From the NCBI GenBank assembly GCA_963812775.1, contig CAWEWH010000007.1, positions 558,001 through 622,000 of the forward strand: 64,000 nt of DNA, read 5' to 3'. Under the pieces are notes generated by a model. The model did not search any database, was not told where the DNA came from, and was given only the letters and a program-made list of their open reading frames with translations. This DNA comes from CAWEWH01 sp963812775 (lineage in GTDB: Bacteria; Pseudomonadota; Alphaproteobacteria; Rhizobiales; Beijerinckiaceae). Positions 9,106 through 20,518 of this stretch are shown here, piece after piece. Numbering within the stretch: the first letter of the stretch is position 1; every line of letters begins with the position of its first letter. A program made the position numbers and the translations under genes.

Positions 9106-10464
9106 CTAGCCCTTCGCGCGCCGATATTCCTCGATATCCTGGCCAATGGTGTCGAACAGCCGCTGCAAAGTTTGATCGAATTCGGCACTGGTCTTCGCCA
9201 GGTTTTCCGAGAAATCGAGAACCGTGCCCACCGCCTCGTCCGTCTGACCGATGGCGTTCTCGACGGTGGCCAGCGCTTCGGCCAGCGTCTTTGCGTTGAC
9301 GGCGCTTTGCGCGGCGCCTTCGGCGATGCTGCCGGTTGCGCTGGCTTGCTGGTTGACGGAAGCGGCCACCGCCTCGGCGATCTGGGCGATGTCGGAGACG
9401 TTCTTGGCGGTATCGACGATGTCGGCGACCGCCCGGCTCGTTCCCTCGCGGATAAGCGTGATTTGACGGCTGATTTCCTCGGTCGCCTTCGACGTTTGCG
9501 TGGCCAGCGACTTGACCTCTGACGCAACGACCGCAAATCCCTTTCCGGCTTCGCCGGCGCGCGCGGCTTCGATGGTGGCGTTCAGAGCCAGCAGATTGGT
9601 TTGCGAGGCGATCTGGGCGATGAGGTCGACGACGGAGCCGATCTTGCCCACCGCCTCCGACAAGGACCGGATCGTCTCGTTGGTGTGGTCGGCCTGGCTG
9701 GTGGAGCGGTTGGCGAGCTCGGCGCTGCGGTTGGCCTGGGCGTGGATTTCGTTGATCGATGACGAGAGCTCCTCCGTCGCCCCGGCCGTCATCTGGATGT
9801 GTTGAGCCGTGCCCGCGGCGGCGCCAGCGGCGTTCTGCACCTCGTCGCTCGCCGATCCCGCCAACACCTTCAGCCGCTTCGAGACGTCGCCGAGGGAGGC
9901 AATGGCGGTCATGAAGGAGGCGCGCGCGGTGTGGGAGGACGTTCGGAACTCGTTCACCACCGCCTCGAGCCCGCCATATTTGCGTTTCGCGGCGTCTGCC
10001 TCGTGACGATAGTGAAAGTTGATGGCGGTGCCCGCGTCGAATCCGAGCATGCGCACCGCGACGGTCGTCAGCCAGATGGCCTTTCGGTGCGACCACCGAT
10101 GTCGCGCGGCGATCTCCTTTTGCAGACGCGACAGCACGAAGGAGTTGGTGGCCGTGCGGTAGCGCGCGTCGAGGCCGCCGGCCGCTTCCGCCTTCACCTG
10201 CGCTTCGGCTGCGGCCACCCATGCGGTGTCGAACCGGTTGCAGAAGAGCCTTCGCAGACAATCCAGCGACAGGTCCCGCCGGCGATCGCCGCTTAGGCTG
10301 TCCTTGGGGGCGACTGGCGCGAGGGGTTGGGAACCGCGGACGTGCGCGTCGAGAATGCCCCGCGCCACCGGCTCCAGGACCGCCCATACCTCGGCGCGGG
10401 CGGCGAGCGTGTCCTCGTCCACCTCGTAGAAGGCGCAGCCGACCTGCAATTCCGGCGGGATCAT
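9106..10464 (-). CDS. Methyl-accepting chemotaxis-type protein with degenerate globin-like sensor
   Basis: The 452-residue soluble protein has an N-terminal helical domain (about 1-170) resembling globin-coupled sensors and a C-terminal MCP signalling domain with the hairpin tip LLALNATIEAARAGEAGKGF near residue 300. No transmembrane segment is visible, so it would signal from the cytoplasm. In the sensor, the region where globin-coupled sensors carry the proximal histidine reads AEAQVKAEAAGG, without His, so haem binding is doubtful. The start is set at ATG 10464; the frame continues far upstream only as a shadow of the neighbouring dehydrogenase. No che genes lie nearby. Confidence 0.85.
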   Translation of the reverse strand: MIPPELQVGCAFYEVDEDTLAARAEVWAVLEPVARGILDAHVRGSQPLAPVAPKDSLSGDRRRDLSLDCLRRLFCNRFDTAWVAAAEAQVKAEAAGGLDARYRTATNSFVLSRLQKEIAARHRWSHRKAIWLTTVAVRMLGFDAGTAINFHYRHEADAAKRKYGGLEAVVNEFRTSSHTARASFMTAIASLGDVSKRLKVLAGSASDEVQNAAGAAAGTAQHIQMTAGATEELSSSINEIHAQANRSAELANRSTSQADHTNETIRSLSEAVGKIGSVVDLIAQIASQTNLLALNATIEAARAGEAGKGFAVVASEVKSLATQTSKATEEISRQITLIREGTSRAVADIVDTAKNVSDIAQIAEAVAASVNQQASATGSIAEGAAQSAVNAKTLAEALATVENAIGQTDEAVGTVLDFSENLAKTSAEFDQTLQRLFDTIGQDIEEYRRAKG

Positions 10465-10664
10465 GAAATGAGCTGGATGTTGCCCCGTAGCATGGTCGCC
10501 CAAGACCGTTGACGAACGATTAACCAAAACGGGGCTGAGGAGGAGGGGCCGGCGGTCGGCACTCGAGGCACCACTCCGGCCGCTAGCCACGGCGCGCCGC
10601 CAGAGGTGTTGATCACCTTGCAGCAGGTCAGAGCGGCGTTGCGCTCGACGAGTTGTTCCTTCGT

Positions 10665-11432
10665 TCAGCCGTGCATCGTGAGGCCGCCGGAGACGGAGAT
10701 CGTCTGGCCGGTGATGTAGGCCGCGTCGTCGCTGGCGAGGAACGCCACCATGCCGGCGTAGTCCCCCGGCACGCCGAGCCGCTTCATGGGGATGGCGCGT
10801 TTCAGGCCCTCGGCGATCTTGGCCCCCGCTTCGCCGCCACCCGCCACGGCGGCAAAGAGCGGCGTGTCGGTGGGGCCGGGGCACACTGTATTGAGCTGAA
10901 CGTTGGCGCGCGCCATCTCGCGCGCCATCGTCTTCGTGAAGGCGATGAGGCCGCCCTTGGCGGCCGAGTAGACCGCTTCGCCGGAGGAGCCGACGCGACC
11001 GGCGTCGGACGCGATGTTGACGACGCGCCCGGCGCGGCGCGCCGCCATGCCGGGCAGCACGGCCTTGTGCAGGTGGAGCGGGCCGTTGAGGTTGATGTCG
11101 AGCACCTTCTTCCATAGGGCGAAATCGCTCTCCAGAAACGGCACGATGCGATCCCAGCCGGCGTTGTTGACGAGGATGTCGGTCGGGCCGTGTGCAGCCT
11201 CGCAGGCGGCAACGCCGCGCTCGACGGCCGCAAAGTCGGCGATGTCGACCTCCTGGGCGGTCGCCCTGCCGCCGGCCTTGGTGATGGCCGTCACCGTCTC
11301 CTGCGCGCCCGCGAGATTGAGGTCGAAGATGCCGACCGCGCAGCCCTCCTGGCCGAGGCGCAGCGCGATGGCGCGGCCGATGCCGCTCGCCCCGCCGGTC
11401 ACGATGGCGTTTTTGCCCTTGAGCCCGCGCAT
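10665..11432 (-). CDS. Short-chain dehydrogenase/reductase
   Basis: A 255-residue classical SDR with the cofactor motif TGGASGIG (12-19), NNAG (89-92), catalytic Ser142, Tyr155 and Lys159 (YSAAK), and the C-terminal GQTISVSGG typical of FabG-like and hydroxyacyl-CoA dehydrogenases. Asp37 at the end of the second strand suggests NAD(H) preference. The opening MRGLKGK resembles hydroxyacyl-CoA dehydrogenases of ring-cleavage pathways in Rhodopseudomonas-type bacteria, but this is not decisive. It is on the same strand as the chemoreceptor and the acyl-CoA genes, separated by about 200 bases from the former. Confidence 0.92.
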   Translation of the reverse strand: MRGLKGKNAIVTGGASGIGRAIALRLGQEGCAVGIFDLNLAGAQETVTAITKAGGRATAQEVDIADFAAVERGVAACEAAHGPTDILVNNAGWDRIVPFLESDFALWKKVLDINLNGPLHLHKAVLPGMAARRAGRVVNIASDAGRVGSSGEAVYSAAKGGLIAFTKTMAREMARANVQLNTVCPGPTDTPLFAAVAGGGEAGAKIAEGLKRAIPMKRLGVPGDYAGMVAFLASDDAAYITGQTISVSGGLTMHG

Positions 11433-11552
11433 ACGCCCTCCTCGAGATCAAAGCTAAGCGCGGGCAATGCAAGCATGCTTCCCGCGGCTGCGGAAGGCCC
11501 CCGAGCCGTCACAGGCCGTTTGAGGTCGTGTGCGGCACCAGGCCGGCGCCGA

Positions 11553-14486
<2,934 letters not shown>

Positions 14487-14628
14487 GTCGGGATCCGGAT
14501 CGTTCTTGCGTGCTCTTTTGCGTGCGTCGGCTTCGCACCGGCTCAGCCCCGGGCGTAACGCGTGCCCGGGTCAATATATGTCAGCGATTGTGCGACGCGG
14601 CCTTGCCTTTTGCGACTCGTCGCGATAA

Positions 14629-14643
14629 GAACATAAAGAGAAC
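14629..14643. promoter_or_regulatory. LexA (SOS) box between uvrA and ssb
   Basis: The sequence reads GAAC, seven bases (ATAAAGA), then GAAC. Read on the other strand this is the direct-repeat GTTC-N7-GTTC operator bound by LexA in alphaproteobacteria. It lies 143 bases upstream of the uvrA start and 124 bases upstream of the ssb start, in the shared divergent promoter region. It is the expected control element for SOS induction of uvrA, and possibly of ssb. Confidence 0.88.
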
Positions 14644-14766
14644 AAACTGCCAAGGTCTCGCCGCTGCCCAGCATCGGCTGTGGACAAGGGCGCCGCGGGG
14701 CAAGGCGGCATGGGAGTCATCGGAAGGGGCCCGCTATGATCGCGGGCCATTGCAGAGGAGGTCGGC

Positions 14767-15274
14767 ATGGCCGGCAGCGTCAACAAGGTCATCCTGGTCG
14801 GCAATCTCGGCCGCGACCCCGAAGTGCGGCGCATGAATTCGGGCGATCCGGTCGTCAACCTTCTCGGTCGCCACGTCCGAGAGCTGGCGCGACAAGCAGA
14901 CCGGCGAGCGCAAGGAGAAGACCGAGTGGCACCGGGTGGTGATCTTCAACGAGAACCTCGGCAAGGTCGCCGAGCAATATCTCAAGAAGGGCTCGAAGGT
15001 TTATATCGAGGGCCAGCTGCAGACCCGCAAGTGGACCAGGACAAGGACGGGCGTGGAGAAGTACTCCACCGAGATCGTGCTGCAGCGCTTCCGCGGCGAG
15101 CTGACCCTGCTCGACAGCCGCGGCTCCGCTCAGGGCAGCGGTGGCGGCGACGACTACGGCGGCGGTCAAGTTTCCGGCGGCCGCTCGGGCGAGTTCGGGC
15201 GCTCAGGCCCGATGGAGCGCCGTCCGGCCACGGCAGGCGCGGGCGGCCACCTCGACGACGACATCCCGTTCTAG
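14767..15274 (+). pseudogene. ssb: Single-stranded DNA-binding protein, frameshifted
   Basis: The product binds single-stranded DNA in replication and repair. The frame opens after a strong AGAGGAGG site with MAGSVNKVILVGNLGRDPEV, then loses register near 14859-14864 at AACCTTCTCGG, where one extra base is present. The correct frame resumes with the SATSES-WRDK-type core and continues through VVIFNENLGKVAEQYLKKG to the conserved acidic tip DDDIPF, followed by a stop at 15274. The 508-base span is one more than a multiple of three. Near 15035-15051 the text TRTRTG, where a DKDG-like stretch would be expected, suggests a further pair of compensating indels. As ssb is normally essential, sequencing error or a second copy elsewhere must be considered. 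Confidence 0.9.
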
Positions 15275-15336
15275 GGGCGCTGTCATTCCGGGGCCCGCGC
15301 GACCGCTCCGGCGCGGATGTGCGCGGTCAGAACCAA

Positions 15337-16032
15337 ATGACCCTCGCGGTCTCATGGTCCGGCGGCAAGGATTGCTGCCTGGCACTCCACCGCGCCCGCG
15401 CCGCGGGGCTTCACGTCACGACGCTCGTCGCCTTCTTCGACGAGACCGGCGAGGCGACCCGCTCGCACGGCATTTCGCGCGCCGTCATGCAGGCGCAGAC
15501 CGACGCGCTGGGTCTCAGGCTCGTGGCGCCATCCGCCGCCTGGGGCGACTACGAGCGCGTCTTCAGCGAGACGATCGCCACGCTCAAAGGCGAGGGGATC
15601 ATCGGTTTGGTGTTCGGCGACATCGACCTTCAGTCGCATCGCGACTGGATCGACAAGATGTGCGCCCGCCTCGGCATCGAAGCGCACCTGCCGCTGTGGC
15701 ATTCACCTCGCGCTGCGCTGGCGCAGGAGATTGTCGCGCTCGGCATGAGGCCCATCATTGTCGCCACCGACGACCGGTATCTCGACGCCTCCTTCTGCGG
15801 CCGCGCTTACGACGACGATTTTCTCGCCGCATTGCCGCCTGGCGTCTGCCCGTGCGGTGAGGACGGCGAGTTCCATACTTTCGTAGCCGATGGGCCCGAC
15901 TTTGGGGCGCCGGTACCCGTCGTCGTCGCCAAGGTCGAGCCGCAAGACATGACCTTCGCGGACAAGACCTATCGCTTTCATTTTGCGCGGCTGAATCTGA
16001 TGACGGACGACAGACGACCGAGGACAGATTAG
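15337..16032 (+). CDS. PP-loop ATP-binding protein, diphthine-ammonia-ligase (Dph6/DUF71)-like
   Basis: The 231-residue protein begins MTLAVSWSGGKDCCLALHRA, containing the SGGKD PP-loop that binds ATP in adenylating N-type ATPases, followed by the family features GDIDLQSHRDW and CPCGEDGEFHTFV. Bacterial members are of uncertain substrate because bacteria lack diphthamide; an amide-forming role is only inferred from the family. The longer frame back to 14767 is the out-of-register ssb and is not part of this gene. Its last residues (TDDRRPRTD) are encoded by one arm of a palindromic repeat (16000-16090), so the original stop may have been displaced. Confidence 0.85.
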   Translation: MTLAVSWSGGKDCCLALHRARAAGLHVTTLVAFFDETGEATRSHGISRAVMQAQTDALGLRLVAPSAAWGDYERVFSETIATLKGEGIIGLVFGDIDLQSHRDWIDKMCARLGIEAHLPLWHSPRAALAQEIVALGMRPIIVATDDRYLDASFCGRAYDDDFLAALPPGVCPCGEDGEFHTFVADGPDFGAPVPVVVAKVEPQDMTFADKTYRFHFARLNLMTDDRRPRTD

Positions 16033-16090
16033 AACCGGTGCCGTATTCGTCCTCCGTCCTCTGTCATCCGTCGTCCGTCGTCCGTCGTCA
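16000..16090. repeat. Palindromic CGTCCGTC-type repeat, copy 1
   Basis: The left arm (16000-16026, TGACGGACGACAGACGACCG and onward) and the right arm (16060-16090, built of TCCGTCGTCC units) are near-complementary and can fold into a long hairpin. The element covers the end of the PP-loop ATPase gene and abuts the TTG start of the next gene. A second copy of the same family occurs at 60261-60334. It may act as a terminator or processing site, or be a mobile palindromic unit. Confidence 0.7.
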
Positions 16091-16093
16091 GAT

Positions 16094-16942
16094 TTGTCCC
16101 TCACCCTCGACACCCTCGCGGCCGTCCTGGCCGCCGCCTTCCTGCACGCGACCTGGAACGCGCTGGTGCGCGGCGGCAGCGACCCGCTGAAGACGTCCTT
16201 CGCGGTGGCCTTTGGCGGCGCGCTCCTCTGCCTGCCCGTGGCGCTCGTCCTGCCCGTGCCGGCGCCGGCAAGCTGGCCCTACCTCCTCGTCTCGGGCGTC
16301 ATCCATGTCGGCTATTTCGTCGTGCTCGGTCTCGCCTATCGCAAGGCGGACCTTTCCGTCGCCTATCCGCTGATGCGCGGCGGCGCGCCGCTGTTCACCA
16401 CGCTTCTCGCCATCGCTTGGCTCGGGGATCCAGTGACGACCGGCGGCCTCGTGGGCGTGGTGCTGGTGAGCCTCGGCATCGTCGGCCTGGCGGGGGAGGC
16501 CTTGTTGAAACACGGCATGACCGCCATGACCGCGCTGATCATCGCCACCATGATCGCCATCGTGGTCGCCTACACGCTGGCCGACGGGCAGGGGGCGCGG
16601 CTTTCCGGCTCGGCGGTGGGTTACATCGCCTGGCAGTTCGTCGGCACCGTCGTGCTGCTCCTTCCCGTTGCGGTCTGGCAGCTCAGGGGAGGCTTTGCCA
16701 CGCTCGTGCGCGAACACGCCTGGCGTGGCCTTCTCGGCGGCGGCCTCTCGGCCGTATCGTATGGCATCGCGCTGTGGGCCATGACGCGCGCTCCCATCGG
16801 CGTCGTGGCGGCGCTGCGCGAGACGTCCGTGCTGTTTGCCATCCTGATGGGTGCCGTCTTCCTCAAGGAGCGTCTCGGCCCCGTGCGCATCGTCGCAGCA
16901 CTTCTCATCGTCGGGGGAATTGCCATGATGCGGCTCGGGTGA
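16094..16942 (+). CDS. EamA/DMT-family transporter
   Basis: A 282-residue membrane protein with about ten hydrophobic segments arranged as two EamA repeats: the first has LHATWNALVRGG and AYRKADLSVAYPLMRGG, the second ends with RETSVLFAILMGAVFLKERL. This is the drug/metabolite transporter superfamily, inner-membrane exporters of small metabolites; the substrate is unknown. The only plausible start is a TTG immediately downstream of the palindromic repeat, which may have replaced the original leader. The M20 peptidase gene starts 6 bases after its stop, so the two are co-transcribed. Confidence 0.9.
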   Translation: MSLTLDTLAAVLAAAFLHATWNALVRGGSDPLKTSFAVAFGGALLCLPVALVLPVPAPASWPYLLVSGVIHVGYFVVLGLAYRKADLSVAYPLMRGGAPLFTTLLAIAWLGDPVTTGGLVGVVLVSLGIVGLAGEALLKHGMTAMTALIIATMIAIVVAYTLADGQGARLSGSAVGYIAWQFVGTVVLLLPVAVWQLRGGFATLVREHAWRGLLGGGLSAVSYGIALWAMTRAPIGVVAALRETSVLFAILMGAVFLKERLGPVRIVAALLIVGGIAMMRLG

Positions 16943-16948
16943 GCTAAG

Positions 16949-18082
16949 ATGGAGCCCATGGACGACTTCGACCTCAACGCCATGGTGGACGCCATCTCGA
17001 CCTGGGCTCGCGTCGAGAGCCCGACCCATCACAAGGCTGGTGTCAACCGCATGATGGATCTGGTGGCCGGCGAGCTCGCGACGCCGCAGGTCGCCATCGA
17101 GCGTCTCGATGGCCGCGACGGCCTCGGCGACATCGTCGCGGCGCGCGCCGGCCCGCGCGCCGATCGACTCGGCGTCCTCATCCTGTCGCATCTCGACACC
17201 GTGCATCCGGTCGGCACCATCGAGGGGCCGCTGGTGGTGCGCCGCGACGAGGATCGGCTCTATGGTCCCGGCGTCTACGACATGAAGGGCGGCGCCTACC
17301 TTGCGCTGACGGCCTTCAGGCGCGTGGCGCAGCGCGGTCTGGCGCAGCTTCCCGTCACCTATCTGTTCACGCCCGACGAGGAGATCGGCAGCCCGAGCAC
17401 CCGCGCCATCATCGAGGACGAAGCCCGCCGCGCTGCCTATGTGCTGGTCACAGAGCCGGCGCGCGACGGCGGCAAGGTCGTCACCGCCCGCAAGGGCGTC
17501 GGCCGCTTCACCGTGCATGTCGGCGGCCGCGCCGCCCATGCCGGCACGCGCCACAAGCACGGCCGCAGCGCCATCCGCGAGGCCGCCCAGCAGATCCTCA
17601 AGGTCGAGGCGCTCACCGACTACGAGCGCGGCATCACCACCAATGTCGGGCTGGTGTCGGGCGGCACCGCCGAGAACGTCGTGGCGCAGCACGCCTCCTT
17701 CACGGTCGATCTGCGCGTCAGGAACGCCGGCGACGGCGAACGCCTCGCCGCCGCCATCCTCGGCCTGAAGCCGATCGGCCCCGACGTGCTCGTTTCCGTC
17801 GAGGGCGGCATGAACCGGCCGCCCTACGAGAAGTCGCCGGAGACCGCCCGGCTCTTCGAGCACGCCAGGCAATGCGCGACGGGGCTCGGCATCACCCTCG
17901 ACGACGTGCCGATGACCGGCGGCGGCAGCGACGGCAACTTCACCGCCGTCCTCGGCGTGCCGACCCTCGACGGCCTCGGCATCGACGGCGACGGCGCCCA
18001 TACGCTGCACGAATACGCGCTGGTCTCGTCGATCCTGCCGCGCGCCCGCTTGATGCAGAGCCTGTTGCAGACGCTGCAATAG
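16949..18082 (+). CDS. M20-family metallopeptidase (glutamate carboxypeptidase-like)
   Basis: A 377-residue di-zinc amidohydrolase/peptidase. Visible ligand motifs are SHLDTVHP, GVYDMKGGAY, the catalytic TPDEEIGS, the TEPA ligand, and the C-terminal GGGSDGN and HTLHE. The lid (dimerisation) domain lies between, around VGGRAAHAGTRH. This is closest to carboxypeptidase G2/ArgE-like enzymes that cleave a C-terminal glutamate or deacylate N-acyl amino acids. It follows the DMT transporter by 6 bases, suggesting uptake or export linked to hydrolysis of an N-acyl amino acid or dipeptide, which is inference. Confidence 0.93.
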   Translation: MEPMDDFDLNAMVDAISTWARVESPTHHKAGVNRMMDLVAGELATPQVAIERLDGRDGLGDIVAARAGPRADRLGVLILSHLDTVHPVGTIEGPLVVRRDEDRLYGPGVYDMKGGAYLALTAFRRVAQRGLAQLPVTYLFTPDEEIGSPSTRAIIEDEARRAAYVLVTEPARDGGKVVTARKGVGRFTVHVGGRAAHAGTRHKHGRSAIREAAQQILKVEALTDYERGITTNVGLVSGGTAENVVAQHASFTVDLRVRNAGDGERLAAAILGLKPIGPDVLVSVEGGMNRPPYEKSPETARLFEHARQCATGLGITLDDVPMTGGGSDGNFTAVLGVPTLDGLGIDGDGAHTLHEYALVSSILPRARLMQSLLQTLQ

Positions 18083-18089
18083 CGGCAGG

Positions 18090-18202
18090 ATGTCATCCCC
18101 GGCGAGCCACTTAACCGCGCACGGCGAGGGAAGGGGACCCAGGAGTTCGCGGGATGGATTCCATTCCCCTCGCAAGCTTCGCTGCTCGGCCGGGAATGAC
18201 AT
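18090..18202. repeat. Intergenic palindromic element (GTCATTCCCGG family)
   Basis: The element begins ATGTCATCCCCGGCGAG and ends CGGCCGGGAATGACAT, so its termini are inverted copies of each other, with internal GC-rich stems and a GAGGGAAGGGGA segment answering TTCCCCTCG. It fills the gap between the M20 peptidase and recJ. It belongs to the general class of ATGACAT-ended palindromic repeats dispersed in Hyphomicrobiales genomes. No coding potential is seen. Confidence 0.7.
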
Positions 18203-18246
18203 GAATCGCCCTCGGCCCGTCGTTTTACCCTGGTCTAAAATACCCC

Positions 18247-20058
18247 ATGACCGATTCGGCCCTCCGCAAGCCTGACGAACGCGCGCTGCTCGGTGTCGAG
18301 CGCTCGGCGCTTGGCCGAGTCTGGCGTGAGCGTTGCGGCGCCGATGCGCTCACCCATGCCCTCGCCATTGCCCAGACGCATGGCGTGCCCGATATCCTGA
18401 GCCGCGTCCTGGCCGGGCGCGGCGTGCCGCTCGCGCACGTGCCGGTGTTCCTGGCGCCGAAGCTGCGCGATCTGTTGCCGGATCCCTCGCGCCTCGCCGA
18501 CATGGACGCCGCCGCCCGCCGCCTTGCCGATGCGGTCGTCGCCCGCGACACGGTGGCGATCTTCGGCGATTACGACGTGGACGGCGCTTGCTCGGCAGCA
18601 TTGCTTGCCGCGTTCCTGCGCCATTGCGACGTGCCTTATCTCGTCCACATCCCCGACCGCATCATCGAGGGCTATGGCCCGAATGTCGAAGCCATACGCG
18701 CCCTGAAGGAGGCTGGCGCGCGCCTACTCGTCACCGTCGATTGCGGCACCGCGAGCCATGAGCCGCTCGCCGAAGCGGCGCGTCTCGGCCTCGACACCAT
18801 CGTGGCCGACCATCACCAGGCGCCCGAGGCGCTGCCGCCGGCCGTCGCCATCGTCAATCCCAACCGGCAAGACGATCTCTCCGGCCAGGGACAGCTCGCG
18901 GCGGCAGGCGTTGTGTTTCTCCTTCTCGTGGCTCTCTCGCGCGAGCTCAGGACCCGCGGCTATTGGCAGGGGCGCCGCGAGCCCGATTTGCTGGCCGATC
19001 TCGATCTCGTGGCGCTGGCGACCGTCGCCGACGTTGTGAAGCTCGAGGGCCTCAACCGCGCCTTCGTGCGCCAGGGCTTGCGCATCATGCGCCAGCGAGG
19101 GCGCCCGGGATTGCGCGCCCTCCTCGACGTGAGCAATCTGCGCGGACCGCCGGAATGCTGGCACCTCGGCTTTCTGCTCGGCCCGCGCATCAATGCCGGC
19201 GGCCGCATCGGCGACGCCGCACTCGGCGCCAAGCTGCTCCTCACAACCGACGATCTGGAGGCGGAGCGCATCGCCGCCGAGCTCGACCGGCTCAACCGTG
19301 AGCGCCAGGTCATCGAGCAGGCGGCGCTCGAAGAGGCAGTGGCGGAGACGGATGCGGCGCTGGCGCGTCAGCCCGACGCGCCCGTTCTCATTGCCACGTC
19401 GGCGGCGTGGCACCCGGGCATCCTCGGCCTCGTGGCGGCGCGGCTGAAGGAGCGCTTCCGCCGCCCCGCCTTCGCGTTAGCCCTCAATCCGGACGGCAGC
19501 GCGACGGGCTCGGGCCGCTCGGTGGCCGGCATCGATCTCGGCCGCGCCGTGCGTGCCGCCGTCGCGGCGGGCGCCGCGCTCAAGGGTGGCGGGCACGCCA
19601 TGGCGGCCGGCGTGACGCTACCGGCGGGCGGCCTGCTGGCCTTCACGGCCTTCATGCGGGACAGGCTCGCTGGCGCGCCGGCCTCGGAGGAAGGCGACAC
19701 GCTCTTCGTCGATGCGATCATCACGGCCGGCGGCGCGCAGGCCGCGCTAGTGACGCTCGTCGAGCAGGCCGGGCCGTTCGGGGCCGGCAGCCCCGAGCCT
19801 GTCTTCGCTTTTCCGTCGCATCTCCTCGTCGACGCGATCGAGCTGGCCGGCGGCCATCTGCGGATACGGCTCAAGAGCGGCGACGGCGCCATCATCGGCG
19901 GCATCGCCTTCCGGGCGGCGGGCCAGCCGCTCGGCGAGGCCCTGATGGCCGCGAAGGGCAGGGTGGTGCATGCCGCCGGCATTCTAGGCATCGATCGCTG
20001 GGGCGGGGCCGAGCGTGCCGACCTCAGGCTCATCGATATAGTACCGGTCACGCCTTGA
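18247..20058 (+). CDS. recJ: RecJ, single-stranded-DNA-specific exonuclease
   Basis: A full-length 603-residue RecJ, the 5'-3' ssDNA exonuclease of recombination and mismatch repair. The DHH domain shows FGDYDVDGACSAA (106-118), the VADHHQAP motif, and NPNRQDD; the DHHA1 domain carries GGGHAMAAGVTL with the GGHxxAAG signature; a C-terminal OB-like region follows. The ATG start at 18247 lacks a clear Shine-Dalgarno sequence and follows the palindromic element, so it may rely on an AT-rich leader (TCTAAAATACCCC). It stands alone. Confidence 0.97.
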   Translation: MTDSALRKPDERALLGVERSALGRVWRERCGADALTHALAIAQTHGVPDILSRVLAGRGVPLAHVPVFLAPKLRDLLPDPSRLADMDAAARRLADAVVARDTVAIFGDYDVDGACSAALLAAFLRHCDVPYLVHIPDRIIEGYGPNVEAIRALKEAGARLLVTVDCGTASHEPLAEAARLGLDTIVADHHQAPEALPPAVAIVNPNRQDDLSGQGQLAAAGVVFLLLVALSRELRTRGYWQGRREPDLLADLDLVALATVADVVKLEGLNRAFVRQGLRIMRQRGRPGLRALLDVSNLRGPPECWHLGFLLGPRINAGGRIGDAALGAKLLLTTDDLEAERIAAELDRLNRERQVIEQAALEEAVAETDAALARQPDAPVLIATSAAWHPGILGLVAARLKERFRRPAFALALNPDGSATGSGRSVAGIDLGRAVRAAVAAGAALKGGGHAMAAGVTLPAGGLLAFTAFMRDRLAGAPASEEGDTLFVDAIITAGGAQAALVTLVEQAGPFGAGSPEPVFAFPSHLLVDAIELAGGHLRIRLKSGDGAIIGGIAFRAAGQPLGEALMAAKGRVVHAAGILGIDRWGGAERADLRLIDIVPVTP

Positions 20059-20209
20059 AGGCGGTCCCGCCGCTGCTCCCGTTGAACAATGCAACCCGCC
20101 GGAATCGCTGCAATTTGACAAAAGACAAGGCGCCACGCCTCGGCAAGCCTATGTTAAGGGCCGTGGCTCATGGTTGCGATGGGGGCATCTTTGGGACGAG
20201 GGTGCGGTC

Positions 20210-20503
20210 ATGGCACTGCTGAAACAGCAACTTCCGGGTCTGACCGAGCCGCGGGGGCCCGAGCATCGCAAGCATCACCGCACGCGCGCGCTGAAGGGCG
20301 CCAAGATCGTCTTCAACGGCGGCTCTTCGGTCATCGACTGCACAGTGCGCAATACGAGTTCCAGCGGCGCCTGCCTCGAGCTCGCTAGCCTCGCGGGCTT
20401 GCCGAACGAGTTCGCTCTGCGGGTCGCCAGCGACCCGACCCAGCGCCATTGCCGTGTGGCGTGGAAACGCGCCAACCGCGTCGGCGTGCAATTCATCGGC
20501 TGA
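20210..20503 (+). CDS. PilZ-domain protein
   Basis: This 97-residue protein is essentially one PilZ domain, the cyclic-di-GMP receptor fold. The N-terminal basic motif is HRKHHRTRALKG and the second motif is RNTSSSGACLEL, matching the RxxxR and (D/N)xSxxG pattern, with a closing strand RVAWKRANRVGVQFIG. It would bind c-di-GMP and act on a partner, although many alphaproteobacterial versions are of unknown function. The ATG at 20210 is preferred over an upstream in-frame ATG because GAGGGTG lies just before it. A second PilZ protein is at 42275. Confidence 0.85.
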   Translation: MALLKQQLPGLTEPRGPEHRKHHRTRALKGAKIVFNGGSSVIDCTVRNTSSSGACLELASLAGLPNEFALRVASDPTQRHCRVAWKRANRVGVQFIG

Positions 20504-20518
20504 ATAATCGAAGTCCGG

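Noticed and set aside
9106..11472. A 788-codon open frame suggesting a dehydrogenase-chemoreceptor fusion
   Set aside because: The N-terminal third is the out-of-frame shadow of the SDR gene (Arg/Gly-rich text). The real chemoreceptor starts at ATG 10464.
14767..16032. A 421-codon frame joining ssb to the PP-loop ATPase
   Set aside because: Between about 14865 and 15336 the residues are an out-of-register reading of ssb. It arises only because of the one-base insertion in ssb.
16088..18202. A 704-codon antisense frame opposite the DMT transporter and M20 peptidase
   Set aside because: The text is dominated by His/Asp/Glu/Arg typical of the complement of high-GC genes, and both sense genes have clear motifs.
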